Shown: positions 27,700 to 36,689, counted from the stretch's first letter. The stretch is DNA of 64,000 nt from Alkaliphilus flagellatus (GCF_018919215.1 NZ_JAHLQK010000002.1:1-64000); one strand, 5' to 3'. Program-made: numbers and translations. Notes: generated by a model from the sequence alone, not told the origin.

Positions 27700-28062
27700 A
27701 TGGCATTACCAAAACTAGGAGAAAAGAGAACGGTTACAAAGTACGTTAGTACAGACCAAATCAGAAAAGAAATTGGCATAGGTGAGAATGTAAGTCTACT
27801 TTTATATGTACCTACAACAGTATCTGTAATCTTCGATATTTTTAAAGTAGCTGTAGTCAACTTTTTACCATATACAGTATTTGGACTAACATTAGGACTA
27901 TATTCAAAGTTCTTGGAGATTATGATAGAAAGACATCTTGATGCAAAAGGATTCAATATTTCAGAACAATATGAATGGAATGTTGATCCAATCATGGGAT
28001 ATGAAGACGTTGCAAAATGGAGATCTATTCCGAGTACAAGGAAATATACAGCAGTATACTAA
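27700..28062 (+). CDS. unrecognised 120-residue membrane protein, likely UviA-type regulon member
   Basis: The ATG has a strong AAAGGGGAG site. The N-terminus is charged (KLGEKRTVTKYVSTDQIRKE), the middle (about 31-70) is hydrophobic and could form two membrane helices (VSLLLYVPTTVSVIF; VAVVNFLPYTVFGLTLGLY), and the end is polar. It has no signal peptide and no motif I know. Its promoter matches that of the adjacent sigma-like gene, and a perfect hairpin terminator follows, so it is a complete single-gene unit. In the C. perfringens system this sigma group drives bacteriocin genes, so a bacteriocin, immunity or release role is possible but unproven. Confidence 0.6.
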   Translation: MALPKLGEKRTVTKYVSTDQIRKEIGIGENVSLLLYVPTTVSVIFDIFKVAVVNFLPYTVFGLTLGLYSKFLEIMIERHLDAKGFNISEQYEWNVDPIMGYEDVAKWRSIPSTRKYTAVY

Positions 28063-28075
28063 AAAATGCAGATTT

Positions 28076-28110
28076 AAAGCTGATATCTATATAATATAGA
28101 TATCAGCTTT
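28076..28110. terminator. perfect 17-bp hairpin
   Basis: Two 17-base arms (AAAGCTGATATCTATAT and its complement) flank a single A. It ends the unit at 27700-28062 and could also stop the convergent gene at 28161-28361. Confidence 0.75.
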
Positions 28111-28160
28111 AAACTGTTTTAAGACAGATATTAATTTTAAACTACATTAAAAATTACAGT

Positions 28161-28361
28161 CTAAACATTCAAATACCCAAATAATTTCATTAAAAATAGC
28201 ATAAAAAAGATAAATGATATTATGTAAAGACTTATCAATTGAAATTTTCTATCAAGATCAGAAATAGTTTTTCCGCTAGGTAAATAATTCGTATGCAAAA
28301 GTAATGCTCTTATAAATGTTATTGAAAACCATAAAAAATACACCACCATACTCTTAATCAT
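28161..28361 (-). CDS. small two-helix membrane protein
   Basis: 66 residues; the ATG is preceded on the minus strand by AGGAGG. Two hydrophobic segments (about 4-22 and 43-62) flank a polar loop with a Lys-Thr-rich middle (SGKTISDLDRKF). I do not recognise the family. It is convergent with the gene at 27700 and lies inside the decayed region, but its frame is intact. Confidence 0.55.
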   Translation of the reverse strand: MIKSMVVYFLWFSITFIRALLLHTNYLPSGKTISDLDRKFQLISLYIISFIFFMLFLMKLFGYLNV

Positions 28362-28581
28362 AAAATACCTCCTAGCAACTATAAATTTAGTCTATTTCAA
28401 TTATAACATAATACTATTCCATATATTTCAAAATGTCACTAATTTTTAACATCTGGCAAATTGCTCTACAGTACTTAATGTGGTATGCAATAGTTTATAT
28501 ACGTATTTTGTTAATAGGTACCATTAGTACGCCAACTAAAAATAAACGCCTTAGAAGGCATTCTAGGAGTACTAAAAATAA

Positions 28582-28692
28582 GTGATAATAAGAGATATTG
28601 CATTACAAGATCCTGCCAACATTTCTCGTATAGGCCCACGCTTAAAACCTATTCAGAAATATTTTAATCCAGAAATGAACATGTATATTTAA
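28582..28692 (+). pseudogene. unidentified coding remnant
   Basis: A GTG-started frame of 36 residues (IALQDPANISRIGPRLKPIQ, then KYFNPEMNMYI) has protein-like composition but no ribosome site, and looks like a piece of a larger gene. The surrounding 28362-28926 contains a GC-rich patch near 28790-28830 and no intact gene. Confidence 0.3.
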
Positions 28693-28926
28693 AATTGCAT
28701 TAGGCCATGGGCACCACCAATCAAGTAATAAATATACACTTACTATCAAATACTATAATACACAATAGTAAAATTGCTTTCGCCGCCGCCCGATGGCTTC
28801 TAGGGGAGGTGCGAGTCTAGATTCGATGCAAAATTTTGATAGGAAAACTAGCACTGTTGTTTTATATTGGGTATTATGATATTTAATAGGAACATAGTAT
28901 TATGGGAAGATTTTTGGAGGTGCTTT

Positions 28927-29212
28927 ATGGAGCTCTTTTTAGATGAGTATGAGTTAGGGTATTCGGTGTATTTGTTTTCAGACTAAAATCAGATACTGCA
29001 GCTCGTGATTATAAAAGAGAAATCAATAGCTTTAAGAAGTTTATAAGTAAAGATATAGTAAGGGCTACTAACTAGGACGTAAATAATTACTTAGAGTTAC
29101 TGAAGAAAGAAGGGAAGGCTGCTGCTAACATTCCGTGGATCTATAGCCAACTGCTTGTAAGCTTGCAGATATACCTTTGCTTACTAGCGTTGAAATATAA
29201 ATACTTATAATA
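28927..29212 (+). pseudogene. tyrosine recombinase N-terminal remnant
   Basis: After a frameshift near 28983 the DNA reads LKSDTAARDYKREINSFKKF, ISKDIVRATN, stop, DVNNYLELLKKEGKAAAN, IYSQLLVSLQIYL. This is the arm-binding domain of a XerC/D-like recombinase with one internal TAG and a frameshift; the catalytic domain is absent. It is a second, more decayed recombinase than the one at 25757-26635. Confidence 0.7.
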
Positions 29213-29245
29213 AATATACATTATTTTATACTATCATGATACATC

Positions 29246-29278
29246 TAAAAAGACTCCCAAAGTGCAAGAGTCTTTTTA
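29246..29278. terminator. intrinsic terminator
   Basis: AAAAAGACTC pairs with GAGTCTTTTT around 11 bases. It lies between the recombinase remnant and the minus-strand HD gene and could serve both sides. Confidence 0.75.
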
Positions 29279-29352
29279 GATACTAGTTTGTACAGTTTAT
29301 TATATATCTAATATCTACATAGTCTAAACTATTAATATTAATTAGGTTATAT

Positions 29353-29931
29353 TCAAAAGCTACTTTTTTGATGCAGTGATTCATATATTATTTTAGCTTC
29401 ATTTAATTTAGGTAATAGTGGTTTGTAGCGTTGTTCAGAATGAGCTAACAGGTCTGCTTTTTGAAAACAGAAAAGGTATGGCATAAGTTCATCTCCTACC
29501 AAATTAATTCCTTCTTTAACGCCTTCTGCTGTAGGGATGATTTGATAATCATGATATTTAATAAGTCTACATATCTTATCTATAAAATCTACTTCATATC
29601 CAAGTCTTGTTAAAATTAGGTTTGCGATTATTACACTAGCTTCCTCATGTCCCTTAAAACTATCAATATTATTAACAGTAGTTTTTCTATAAGGTTTACC
29701 TATGTCATGTAAAAGTGCTGTTATCTTCAAAATTAAATCAAAATCTACTTTGTTCACTGTTTCTAATATGTGATCAAGTACATTGTAAATATGATAAGGC
29801 ATATTCTGTTCACAATCAATACAAATAATAAGTTCTGGAATAATTCTAAGGATTTCATCCTTATCATCTTTTATATCCTTGCTTGAAACAAGTATATGGT
29901 TTAATTTCTCTTTATCTGCTGAATATGTCAT
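29353..29931 (-). CDS. HD-domain phosphohydrolase
   Basis: 192 residues. The HD metal motif is ALLHDIGKP (about 92-100), with the upstream His in YHIYNVLDH, FKGHEEAS and IKYHDYQ completing the ligand set. HD proteins of this size act on nucleotides, or resemble the HD part of tRNA nucleotidyltransferase. No second domain or membrane segment is present. The ribosome site is AGGAGAG. It stands alone, with a terminator between it and the CsoR-like gene upstream. The substrate cannot be told from sequence. Confidence 0.8.
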   Translation of the reverse strand: MTYSADKEKLNHILVSSKDIKDDKDEILRIIPELIICIDCEQNMPYHIYNVLDHILETVNKVDFDLILKITALLHDIGKPYRKTTVNNIDSFKGHEEASVIIANLILTRLGYEVDFIDKICRLIKYHDYQIIPTAEGVKEGINLVGDELMPYLFCFQKADLLAHSEQRYKPLLPKLNEAKIIYESLHQKSSF

Positions 29932-29984
29932 ACTATCTCTCCTTTTAATAAATCAATATATTATATATTGATCTGTATTACACT

Positions 29985-30023
29985 AAAAACCTAGTCCAAC
30001 GCCTTTAACGGTATTGGGCTAGG
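29985..30023 (-). terminator. terminator of the CsoR-like gene
   Basis: On the minus strand CCTAGCCCAA pairs with TTGGACTAGG (one G-U pair), followed by TTTTTAG. It lies 65 bases beyond the end of the CsoR-like gene. Confidence 0.8.
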
Positions 30024-30088
30024 CTTAACTCATTCTAATTATTGTAACATAACCACATTAACTGATAGATTTCCATTATGGAAAGAAG

Positions 30089-30352
30089 CTATTTTGCTAG
30101 CTTGTCAATAATAGTCATTATCTCCTCAATTTTTTCACGCTGATCCCCTGCTTCAAAGGCATCTTGTACACAACTTCCTAAATGATCATGAAGTACATCT
30201 CTGTTAATTTTGCGTAAGATAGCTTGCGTAGCCATAAGTTGATTGGAGATATCAATACAGTATCGGTCATCCTCAACCATCTTTAAAATACCATCTATCT
30301 GCCCTCTTGCAGTTTTTAAAAGACGCGTAGCTTGTGCCTTATCTGACTTCAT
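30089..30352 (-). CDS. second CsoR/RcnR-family metal-sensing repressor
   Basis: 87 residues from the ATG with GAGGTGGAG in front; a longer frame reaching 30430 lacks a ribosome site. The fold matches DUF156, with putative ligands C32, H57 and C61 at the same spacing as in the copper-operon CsoR (C to H 25, H to C 4). An operator-like dyad lies about 115 bases upstream. No metal transporter adjoins it, so it is an orphan repressor. Its metal is uncertain: copper is suggested by the ligands, but persulfide-sensing relatives (CstR) use two Cys without the His, which is present here. Confidence 0.85.
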   Translation of the reverse strand: MKSDKAQATRLLKTARGQIDGILKMVEDDRYCIDISNQLMATQAILRKINRDVLHDHLGSCVQDAFEAGDQREKIEEIMTIIDKLAK

Positions 30353-30463
30353 ACTCCACCTCATTTCTAATTTAAATTTAGTTGTATTAGCTAAATAAAC
30401 CTTTCTTTTCTGTAATAAAAACAACATCAAAGTCTACTATAACATCGACTTATTGTTTTATAC

Positions 30464-30481
30464 GGTACCCCTAGGGGGGTG
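30464..30481 (-). promoter_or_regulatory. CsoR-type operator
   Basis: The dyad GGTACCCCTAGGGGGGTGG has the TACCCC/GGGGGT pattern of the csoR operator at 2154-2170. It precedes the orphan CsoR-like gene on the minus strand, suggesting autoregulation. Confidence 0.6.
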
Positions 30482-30608
30482 GTTAAGTAAATAATACACC
30501 TAATCCTATAATTTGTCCATAGCTTTCAAAAAATATCTTTTATTATTCTCATAATCTCTACGAGTCTAAATTAGTAATTGTAATAGAAGAACCCATTTAT
30601 GGCTCTTT

Positions 30609-30658
30609 TATATAAAATAGAAACAAGAGCAGTAACACTCTTGTTTCTATTTTATATA
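30609..30658 (-). terminator. 21-bp hairpin after the pentapeptide-repeat gene
   Basis: Perfect 21-base arms (ending AAACAAGAG / CTCTTGTTT) flank an 8-base loop. It lies just beyond the 3' end of the minus-strand gene at 30691-31548 and is symmetric, so it could act on both strands. Confidence 0.75.
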
Positions 30659-30690
30659 AGAATATTTTTTTATGTCAGTCAGGCAGTTAA

Positions 30691-31548
30691 TTACTTTGAC
30701 CAATAGGTTGGTCGAACCAGCATCATAGGTAGCTTCGTGAGGGAATCACCCTTAGCCGTATTGAGCTGAGCTTGGGTAAGAAAGATGCTATTTGTGAGAT
30801 TAGCTCCACTAAGATCGGCATCTCGCAAATCAGCCCCGATGAGATCAGCCCAACTCAAATCGACTCCTCTAAGGTTTGTCGCAATAAGACATGCTCCCCT
30901 TAGGTCTGCACCTTTAAGATTGGTTTTTCTTAGGTCTGTGCCAAAATAATCTAATTGACGAGAGTTGGCATTCCGATTGCTTGAAGGAGTGTTCTTTCCA
31001 CTGCGGGCTTTAGTACGCACCAGCTCGCTGGTATTTTTAAGCAACATGTTAACCTTGGTTCGATGAGCTACAACATCCAGTGCTAATAGAGAATCAATAT
31101 CAAGAAGGGTAAGTCGTTTAGTATTGTCCAACAATGAACTTATCTCCTTTTTGATACCATGGTCTGTTTGCAGGATAAATGCTTGAGTAAGATACCATAG
31201 CATTTCATGAAGCTGCCTCATAATCAGGAACGCCTCAAACATTTGATTAGCAGATTCGGGAGCTTGTCTCCAGTCATGTCCGCCACAGGTAACTTGAGCT
31301 ATCTTTTGACCAGCACCAAAGCAGTCATAAGCAGTACAGCCCTTAAGACCCTTATCCCTAAGATTTTTGTGAACAGAGCAGGTAAAGTTCGATTGTAAGT
31401 TTATGCAAGGCTTACCGGCGTCTTTATTCGTTGGGAAACCTTCCGAAGCTGAAAAGTACAATGCTACACAGCATAGACCGAAACAATTTTCACAGTCAGC
31501 ACTCAATTCTTTATTACGCTTATCTTCATGTGTATATATCATATTCAT
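30691..31548 (-). CDS. Cys-rich pentapeptide-repeat protein
   Basis: 285 residues with GAGGTAA before the ATG. The first 75 residues hold a cysteine cluster (CENCFGLCC, then C, C-x-x-H, C, DCFGAGQ) like the metal or Fe-S binding YkgJ/UPF0153 module. A helical middle follows, then from about 200 to 260 a run of A(D/N)LxG pentapeptides (LKGADLRGACLIATNLRGVD) that folds as a right-handed beta-helix. Pentapeptide-repeat proteins can mimic DNA and protect gyrase, but many have other roles; the Cys module makes a redox or metal-linked role possible. It has no co-transcribed neighbour. Confidence 0.8.
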   Translation of the reverse strand: MNMIYTHEDKRNKELSADCENCFGLCCVALYFSASEGFPTNKDAGKPCINLQSNFTCSVHKNLRDKGLKGCTAYDCFGAGQKIAQVTCGGHDWRQAPESANQMFEAFLIMRQLHEMLWYLTQAFILQTDHGIKKEISSLLDNTKRLTLLDIDSLLALDVVAHRTKVNMLLKNTSELVRTKARSGKNTPSSNRNANSRQLDYFGTDLRKTNLKGADLRGACLIATNLRGVDLSWADLIGADLRDADLSGANLTNSIFLTQAQLNTAKGDSLTKLPMMLVRPTYWSK

Positions 31549-31960
31549 TTACCTCATATTAGAAAAATACAAATAACTTTTACTTTTAAAGTATATCATA
31601 TACAGCGTGTATTTCAACGTCTATATAACCATCGCGTTGTAATTTTTTACGATTCTACAATAAATTATAGCTAAATTATACCGTTACATACAAGGTATTA
31701 CTATATCCTAACGAGGGTGGTTTATACTAGTCCAGTTTAAAATGAGAAAAAGAAGTACTCAGTTTTAAACCGAGCTATAGTTCAATCAAAGTTTTAATAG
31801 CTATAATAAAATCTAGGAATATAATCCTATTTAGATGAAAATGGATTGGAAGGAAATAATATCTACGCTATAATACTTTCTGTAGTCTGTTATAGAAAGA
31901 AGAAATGATAAGCTTGTATTTAAGTTTTGCCCTAAAGATATTACACAAGGAGGATTAATT
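31549..31960. other. intergenic gap, nothing recognised
   Basis: 412 AT-rich bases between two divergent genes, presumably holding both promoters. No RNA motif, repeat or coding frame with a ribosome site was found. Confidence 0.5.
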
Positions 31961-32437
31961 ATGAGATATGAAGTTAAGCTTGATGGTTTTGAGGACAAAA
32001 AAATCGAAGTTGAAGTGAAATCTATCAGAGGACCTCGTTTATTAATTAATGGCAAAGCTATACCAAAGGATAGAAAAAACAAGATGATACTTTGCCGAGA
32101 TGATGGAGTTGAAGTTATTGCTACTTGGAAAAGTAATTTTTTAAGTGTTGATGCGGTACCCAAATTAGTAGTTGACGATAAAGAAATTCAAGTTGCAGAA
32201 CCTTTAAAATGGTATGTTAAGGTATGGTGTAGTTTGCCTCTATTACTTCTTTTGTGGGGTGGTGCACTAGGAGCGATGTGTGGATTTATCGCTATTTCTA
32301 TTAATTCTAAAATTTTTAGGTCTTCAATGAATCAGTTTCTAAAATTTTTAACAACTATAATAATATCTTTATTGGCGGCAGTTGTATATTTTATAATAGG
32401 ATCTTTGGCATATTTAGCGTTAGAACCTAATATATAA
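31961..32437 (+). CDS. unrecognised 158-residue membrane protein
   Basis: The ATG has AAGGAGG in front. Residues 1-85 form a soluble, probably all-beta segment (VKLDGFEDKKIEVEVKSIRG; GKAIPKDRKNKMI), followed by two membrane helices (about 90-112 and 130-152). I do not recognise the family. The gene stands alone with its own terminator. Confidence 0.65.
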   Translation: MRYEVKLDGFEDKKIEVEVKSIRGPRLLINGKAIPKDRKNKMILCRDDGVEVIATWKSNFLSVDAVPKLVVDDKEIQVAEPLKWYVKVWCSLPLLLLLWGGALGAMCGFIAISINSKIFRSSMNQFLKFLTTIIISLLAAVVYFIIGSLAYLALEPNI

Positions 32438-32529
32438 CTATAGATTTTTATTAGCGCAACAGGTTATATTATACTGCATAAAAGTGTTATATTAGAATAT
32501 TCCTGAAATTTTAAGTATGCTTAATAAAG

Positions 32530-32560
32530 AAAAAAGTATTGATATTTTAGTACTTTTTTT
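32530..32560 (+). terminator. intrinsic terminator
   Basis: AAAAAGTA pairs with TACTTTTT, with a T run, about 95 bases after the membrane-protein gene. Confidence 0.65.
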
Positions 32561-32691
32561 CAATTGGGACTTATACAAATTTATATTCATACATATTATC
32601 CATCTGATGTTTTCTCTTATATAAATAATTTTTATTTCACATAATTATATCATTGATTACTATTTTATAGTTTATTTATAGTAAAATTTAT

Positions 32692-32735
32692 TGCCCAAAT
32701 AATAAGATAATATATAAAACCTTATTATTTGGGCA
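32692..32735 (-). terminator. 15-bp hairpin after mltG
   Basis: Perfect arms TGCCCAAATAATAAG and CTTATTATTTGGGCA flank 14 bases, about 30 bases beyond mltG on the minus strand. The T run is weak. Confidence 0.6.
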
Positions 32736-32765
32736 TATTTAAAATTAAAACTATTAAATTTCTAT

Positions 32766-33785
32766 TTATTTCTTATTTCTATTTCGATATTTATCTACAT
32801 ATTTTAAATGTTCATCATATGTTTTGGTAAACACATGACCGTCCTCTTTTTCACTTAATACATAGTATAGATATTCGTGATCTTCTGGATATAGGGCTGC
32901 ATGTATGGAAGCCTTACTTGGTGATGCTATAGGTCCTGGGGGTAAACCAATAACTTTATAGCTATTAAATGGAGTAGGTTTTTCAAGATCAGATGTATAT
33001 ATATCCGATTTATGTTCCTTACCTTTGCCAACTCCATATATGACTGTTGCATCAATTTGAAGAAGCATGTCCTTTTCTAAACGATTATAAATTACCCCAC
33101 TAACCGCAGATCTCTCTCCATCGTGCTTTGCTTCTCGTTCTATTAGAGAAGCTACAGTAAGTATATCATGTATTGAAAGATTTAGTTCTTTTGCTCTATT
33201 TTTATATTCATCTGTAAATACATTATCCATTGTTTGTGCAAGACGCTTGACTATGTCTTCAACTGGTTGTTTTTCTGTAAAATGGTAAGTATCTGGATAT
33301 AAATAGCCTTCTAAATTAAAATAAAGATTTTTAGTATCAAAATCATAATTACCATTATCAAAGTATTTTTGTGTAGCTTCAATAAATTCATCTTTAGTAC
33401 CAAAACCAAGTTCTTCTACCTTCTGGGCAATTTGATAAAGAGTAAATCCTTCAGGTATAGTTAGTATAACAGGTTTGTCTGGAATACCTTTTTCCAATAA
33501 TTCAAAAATATCATTTAATGTGGAGTTAGAAGGTATTGAATATGTCCCGGGTTTAATTTTACGGTCTACCCCTGCAGCCTTCGCCTTGTAACGGAACCAA
33601 ATCTTACTTTTAATTATTCCTTTATCTAATAATGTATTAGATACCGTGTTAAGAGAAGCACCCTGGGGAACTATTATTTCTATAGTATCAACATTGGTAG
33701 ACGTAGATAAATATGATGGTACAAATAATACAGAGGATCCTACTAGAAGCCCAATAACTATTAATATATATAATATTTTTTTCAT
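32766..33785 (-). CDS. mltG: endolytic murein transglycosylase MltG
   Basis: 339 residues from the ATG that follows GAGGTG; an upstream in-frame ATG at 33806 lacks a ribosome site. A membrane anchor (about 4-24) is followed by a LysM-like subdomain (IIVPQGASLNTVSNTLLDKG) and the YceG catalytic domain. The catalytic Glu lies in SLIEREAKHDGER, and NRLEKDMLLQIDATVIYG and GLPPGPIASP are family signatures. MltG cuts nascent glycan strands at the outer face of the membrane and so sets their length. In many clostridia mltG sits near housekeeping genes; here it stands alone on the minus strand. Confidence 0.93.
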   Translation of the reverse strand: MKKILYILIVIGLLVGSSVLFVPSYLSTSTNVDTIEIIVPQGASLNTVSNTLLDKGIIKSKIWFRYKAKAAGVDRKIKPGTYSIPSNSTLNDIFELLEKGIPDKPVILTIPEGFTLYQIAQKVEELGFGTKDEFIEATQKYFDNGNYDFDTKNLYFNLEGYLYPDTYHFTEKQPVEDIVKRLAQTMDNVFTDEYKNRAKELNLSIHDILTVASLIEREAKHDGERSAVSGVIYNRLEKDMLLQIDATVIYGVGKGKEHKSDIYTSDLEKPTPFNSYKVIGLPPGPIASPSKASIHAALYPEDHEYLYYVLSEKEDGHVFTKTYDEHLKYVDKYRNRNKK

Positions 33786-34028
33786 TTTACACCTCACAAG
33801 TTTCAAATAAAAGCTTTTATACTATTTTAACACTTTATTTAAGAAAGTGCATTAATAATTATTAATTAAGGGGCCGAATAATAGTTTTGAAACCCCTAGT
33901 TATTGGATAAAATTGCAGCTAATGGGCATAAGTGCATGGGTTTATAAATTATGCTATAATATCTTTAGTTTATTTAAGGTGGCTTTTTATAATAAAAACC
34001 TAATATTAATAGGAAAGAGGAGATTCTT

Positions 34029-35081
34029 ATGATTGAAAAGGAGAGAATAGATGAAACCAATATTATTCGGGGCATTGCTTGTTTATCAGTAGTATTAGTC
34101 CACATTACGGCAGGACCTGTAACTACACTTAAAGTGGGTAGTATTCATAGTATTATATTTACTCTATTAAATCGTGGGTCAAGATTTACAACTCCAACTT
34201 TTATTTTTCTTAGTGGATTAACGTTATTCTATAGCTATGAAGAAAGAAATTTTAAATATGGAAAATTTTTAAGAAGGAGATTTAATGCTACACTAATACC
34301 TTATGGGATTTGGAGCATTATTTATTTTTTGTACTTCTATTCTCAAGGTGTATACACATTATCTCTAAGGACGTTTGTAGAAAATATTTTGTTGGCTAAT
34401 ATGAGCTATCATTTATATTTTATATTAACAATTACACAGTTTTATATATTATTTGGAATATTTCTTTACGGATATAAGAGATTTAACTCCCATATTTTAT
34501 TAAGCTTATCTTTACTGTTTAACTTGTTATTTTTAAAATATGTATCGATGCCATATTCTGATAGGTTTTTTATGACTTATATATTTTTCTTCTCACTAGG
34601 ATGCTATGTAGCTAAAAATTTATCTATAATTAAGAAGCTTGTTGTGAAGCTAAGGTACCTCCTTCTAATATGCTATATTAGTGTAGTAATTTATGATAGT
34701 TATTTATTTTATCAATACTATATTTTAAATAAAGCAGTAGATGTTTTTGGAGTTTTAGTAATATGGATTTTGTTTGGAACTATTTCAATTTTTTTACTTA
34801 TGTCTATAGGTATTGGCATTTTAGAAGGATATACAAAAATTACTAATGTTTTAAAAACTATTAGTAAAAGCTCCTATTATGTTTATTTAAGCCATCCATT
34901 AATACTTAATATATCGGATAAGTGGCTTTTAGAAAGTGGAATTTACTCTATAACAGGAAGAGCGATACTTAATGCGATTATTGTTTACAGCGTTACATTA
35001 GGGTTAAGTATTGGATATACAAAGTTGAAAATAAATATAAAAGGTAGAACTGATATGTTAAATAAAAAAGCTTCTATCTAA
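34029..35081 (+). CDS. acyltransferase 3 family membrane protein
   Basis: 350 residues with GAGGAG before the ATG and about ten membrane helices. The N-terminus has the family signature RGIACLSVVLVHI with the essential His in VLVHI. These enzymes move acetyl or other acyl groups across the membrane onto surface polymers. An SGNH protein and an MBOAT acyltransferase follow, but 4.5 kb away beyond an inserted island, so the three probably once formed one surface O-acylation locus. The last 86 bases of this gene and the spacer behind it are duplicated at 39628-39753. Confidence 0.87.
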   Translation: MIEKERIDETNIIRGIACLSVVLVHITAGPVTTLKVGSIHSIIFTLLNRGSRFTTPTFIFLSGLTLFYSYEERNFKYGKFLRRRFNATLIPYGIWSIIYFLYFYSQGVYTLSLRTFVENILLANMSYHLYFILTITQFYILFGIFLYGYKRFNSHILLSLSLLFNLLFLKYVSMPYSDRFFMTYIFFFSLGCYVAKNLSIIKKLVVKLRYLLLICYISVVIYDSYLFYQYYILNKAVDVFGVLVIWILFGTISIFLLMSIGIGILEGYTKITNVLKTISKSSYYVYLSHPLILNISDKWLLESGIYSITGRAILNAIIVYSVTLGLSIGYTKLKINIKGRTDMLNKKASI

Positions 35082-35121
35082 ATTGTAATAAATTACATAG
35101 AATTGAAAGTTATTAACGATT
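34996..35121 (+). repeat. 126-bp direct repeat, left copy (acyltransferase 3' end plus spacer)
   Basis: It aligns without gaps to 39628-39753 with about nine differences. It contains the end of the acyltransferase gene (GRTDMLNKKASI and stop) and the -35-like TTGAAA, but not the -10 that follows in the right copy. Confidence 0.9.
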
Positions 35122-35149
35122 AAAAATAAAAGAAAGCCTAATAAAAGAA

Positions 35150-35863
35150 GTAAAAGAGCTTAGAAATAAAGGCTTATCTTTTAGTAAAATAAGTAGAAAA
35201 ACAAATTTAGATAGGAGAACCGTAAAAAAGTATTCTGAAATAGATGGAACTTTTATACATGGATGAATAGGTAAAAAACATAAAAGTAGATTAGATATTT
35301 ATAAAGAAACTATTGTATCTTTATTAGAAAATTGAGTAAATGGATCTACTATATATAAAAAAATTAAAGAAAAAGGTTATGAAGGATCTAGCTCTCTAGT
35401 AAGGAATTTTATTGATGAATTTAGAAAAGGCAAAGGTAATGAGTTAGGCATATTAAAAGAAAAAGTTCTAAGAAGAACCTTAATCAGTCTTCTTTATAAA
35501 GAAATAGATTCAGTAAAAGATATAACTAAAAAGCAATTAGATAAAGCTTTAAATGTATATCCAGAGTTAAAAATAATATATGATATAGCTAAAGATTTTA
35601 AAGCATTACTTTTTAGTAAAAGAGAATTTGATTTAGAAAGCTGGATGGAACGTGCAAAAACCTTAAATATCAAAGAGTTAAATAGTTTTATTTCGGGCAT
35701 AAAAAGGGATTTAGAAGCAGTTAAAAGTTCTATTAAATATGGGTTTAGCAATGGGCTAGCAGAAGGAACTGTAAATAAAATTAAAGTAATAAAAAGGATA
35801 ATGTATGGTAGATGTAGTTTCGAAATGTTGAGAAAAAAAGTATTACTACAGAATTTCAACTAA
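35150..35863 (+). pseudogene. ISL3-type transposase remnant with two in-frame TGA codons
   Basis: One frame of 238 codons reads a helix-turn-helix segment (GLSFSKISRKTNLDRRTVKK), a linker (LDIYKE; IYKKIKEKGYEGSSSLVRNF) and the ISL3 C-terminus (WMERAKTLNIKELNSF; FSNGLAEGTVNKIKVIKRIM). The zinc-finger start and much of the catalytic region are missing. The only interruptions are two TGA codons; the second falls where relatives have Trp in an RWNEG-like motif, so G to A changes at Trp codons are the simplest cause. It starts just after the left repeat and may have brought in the island. Confidence 0.75.
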
Positions 35864-35981
35864 CAGTGGAAAGAACCAATAAAATCTTGACATTAATATC
35901 TCCCTTGAATTATATTTACGATTCATGCATAGTAAAGAAAGACCCAAAGGGATAAGAGAAACGCAGAAAGGGGAAAAAATT

Positions 35982-36689
35982 ATGTTCACGAATATATTAG
36001 TTGTGGATGATGAAAAGGAAATTGCGGATCTGGTGGAATTGTATCTCCGCAACGAGGGCTTTACCGTGTATAAGTTCTACACCGCTGCCGAGGCACTGAA
36101 ATGCATCAGCACCACAAAACTGGATCTGGCAATTCTGGATATCATGCTCCCGGAAACGGATGGATTTACCATTTGCTCGAGAATCCGGGAGAGTTATCAC
36201 TATCCTGTGATTATGCTGACTGCCAAGGTCGAGGATATCGATAAAATCAAAGGCCTTACCCTCGGTGCCGACGATTATATCACAAAACCCTTCAATCCAT
36301 TGGAAATGGTTGCAAGAGTCAAGGCCCAGCTAAGACGCTATACCCGCTACAATAATTCTGAGGGAAAGACTCTTGAAGATAGTAACGAGTATGATTTTTC
36401 AGGGTTGATCATCAATAAGGATACTCATAAATGTTCTCTTTACGGACAAGCCTTGACGCTGACTCCTATCGAGTTTTCGATTCTCTGGTACCTATGCGAA
36501 AACAGAGGCAAGGTGGTCTCCTCAGAGGAGCTTTTTGAGGCGGTTTGGGGCGAAAGTTATATGGATAACAACAACACCGTCATGGCACATATCGGACGGA
36601 TTCGGGAAAAAATGAAGGAAGCACCGAGGAACCCGAAATTTATTAAGACAGTATGGGGGGTTGGTTATCAAATTGAACAAGATGAATGA
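35982..36689 (+). CDS. VanR-like response regulator
   Basis: 235 residues from the ATG with AAAGGGG in front; an upstream frame extension lacks a ribosome site. The receiver (about 1-118) has DDE, the phosphoaspartate in LDIMLPETDG, and GADDYITKPFNPLEM; an OmpR-type winged helix (about 135-232) ends IKTVWGVGYQIE. It is close in sequence to VanR, the activator of vancomycin-resistance operons, but no vanHAX genes are present. It overlaps the kinase gene. Base composition is GC-richer than the surroundings, pointing to transfer. Its target is perhaps the GH26 gene downstream. Confidence 0.88.
   Translation: MFTNILVVDDEKEIADLVELYLRNEGFTVYKFYTAAEALKCISTTKLDLAILDIMLPETDGFTICSRIRESYHYPVIMLTAKVEDIDKIKGLTLGADDYITKPFNPLEMVARVKAQLRRYTRYNNSEGKTLEDSNEYDFSGLIINKDTHKCSLYGQALTLTPIEFSILWYLCENRGKVVSSEELFEAVWGESYMDNNNTVMAHIGRIREKMKEAPRNPKFIKTVWGVGYQIEQDE

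Noticed and set aside
28790-28835. GC-rich patch ending GATTCGATGC, considered as a tRNA or tmRNA end
   Set aside because: No cloverleaf or acceptor stem can be formed around it.
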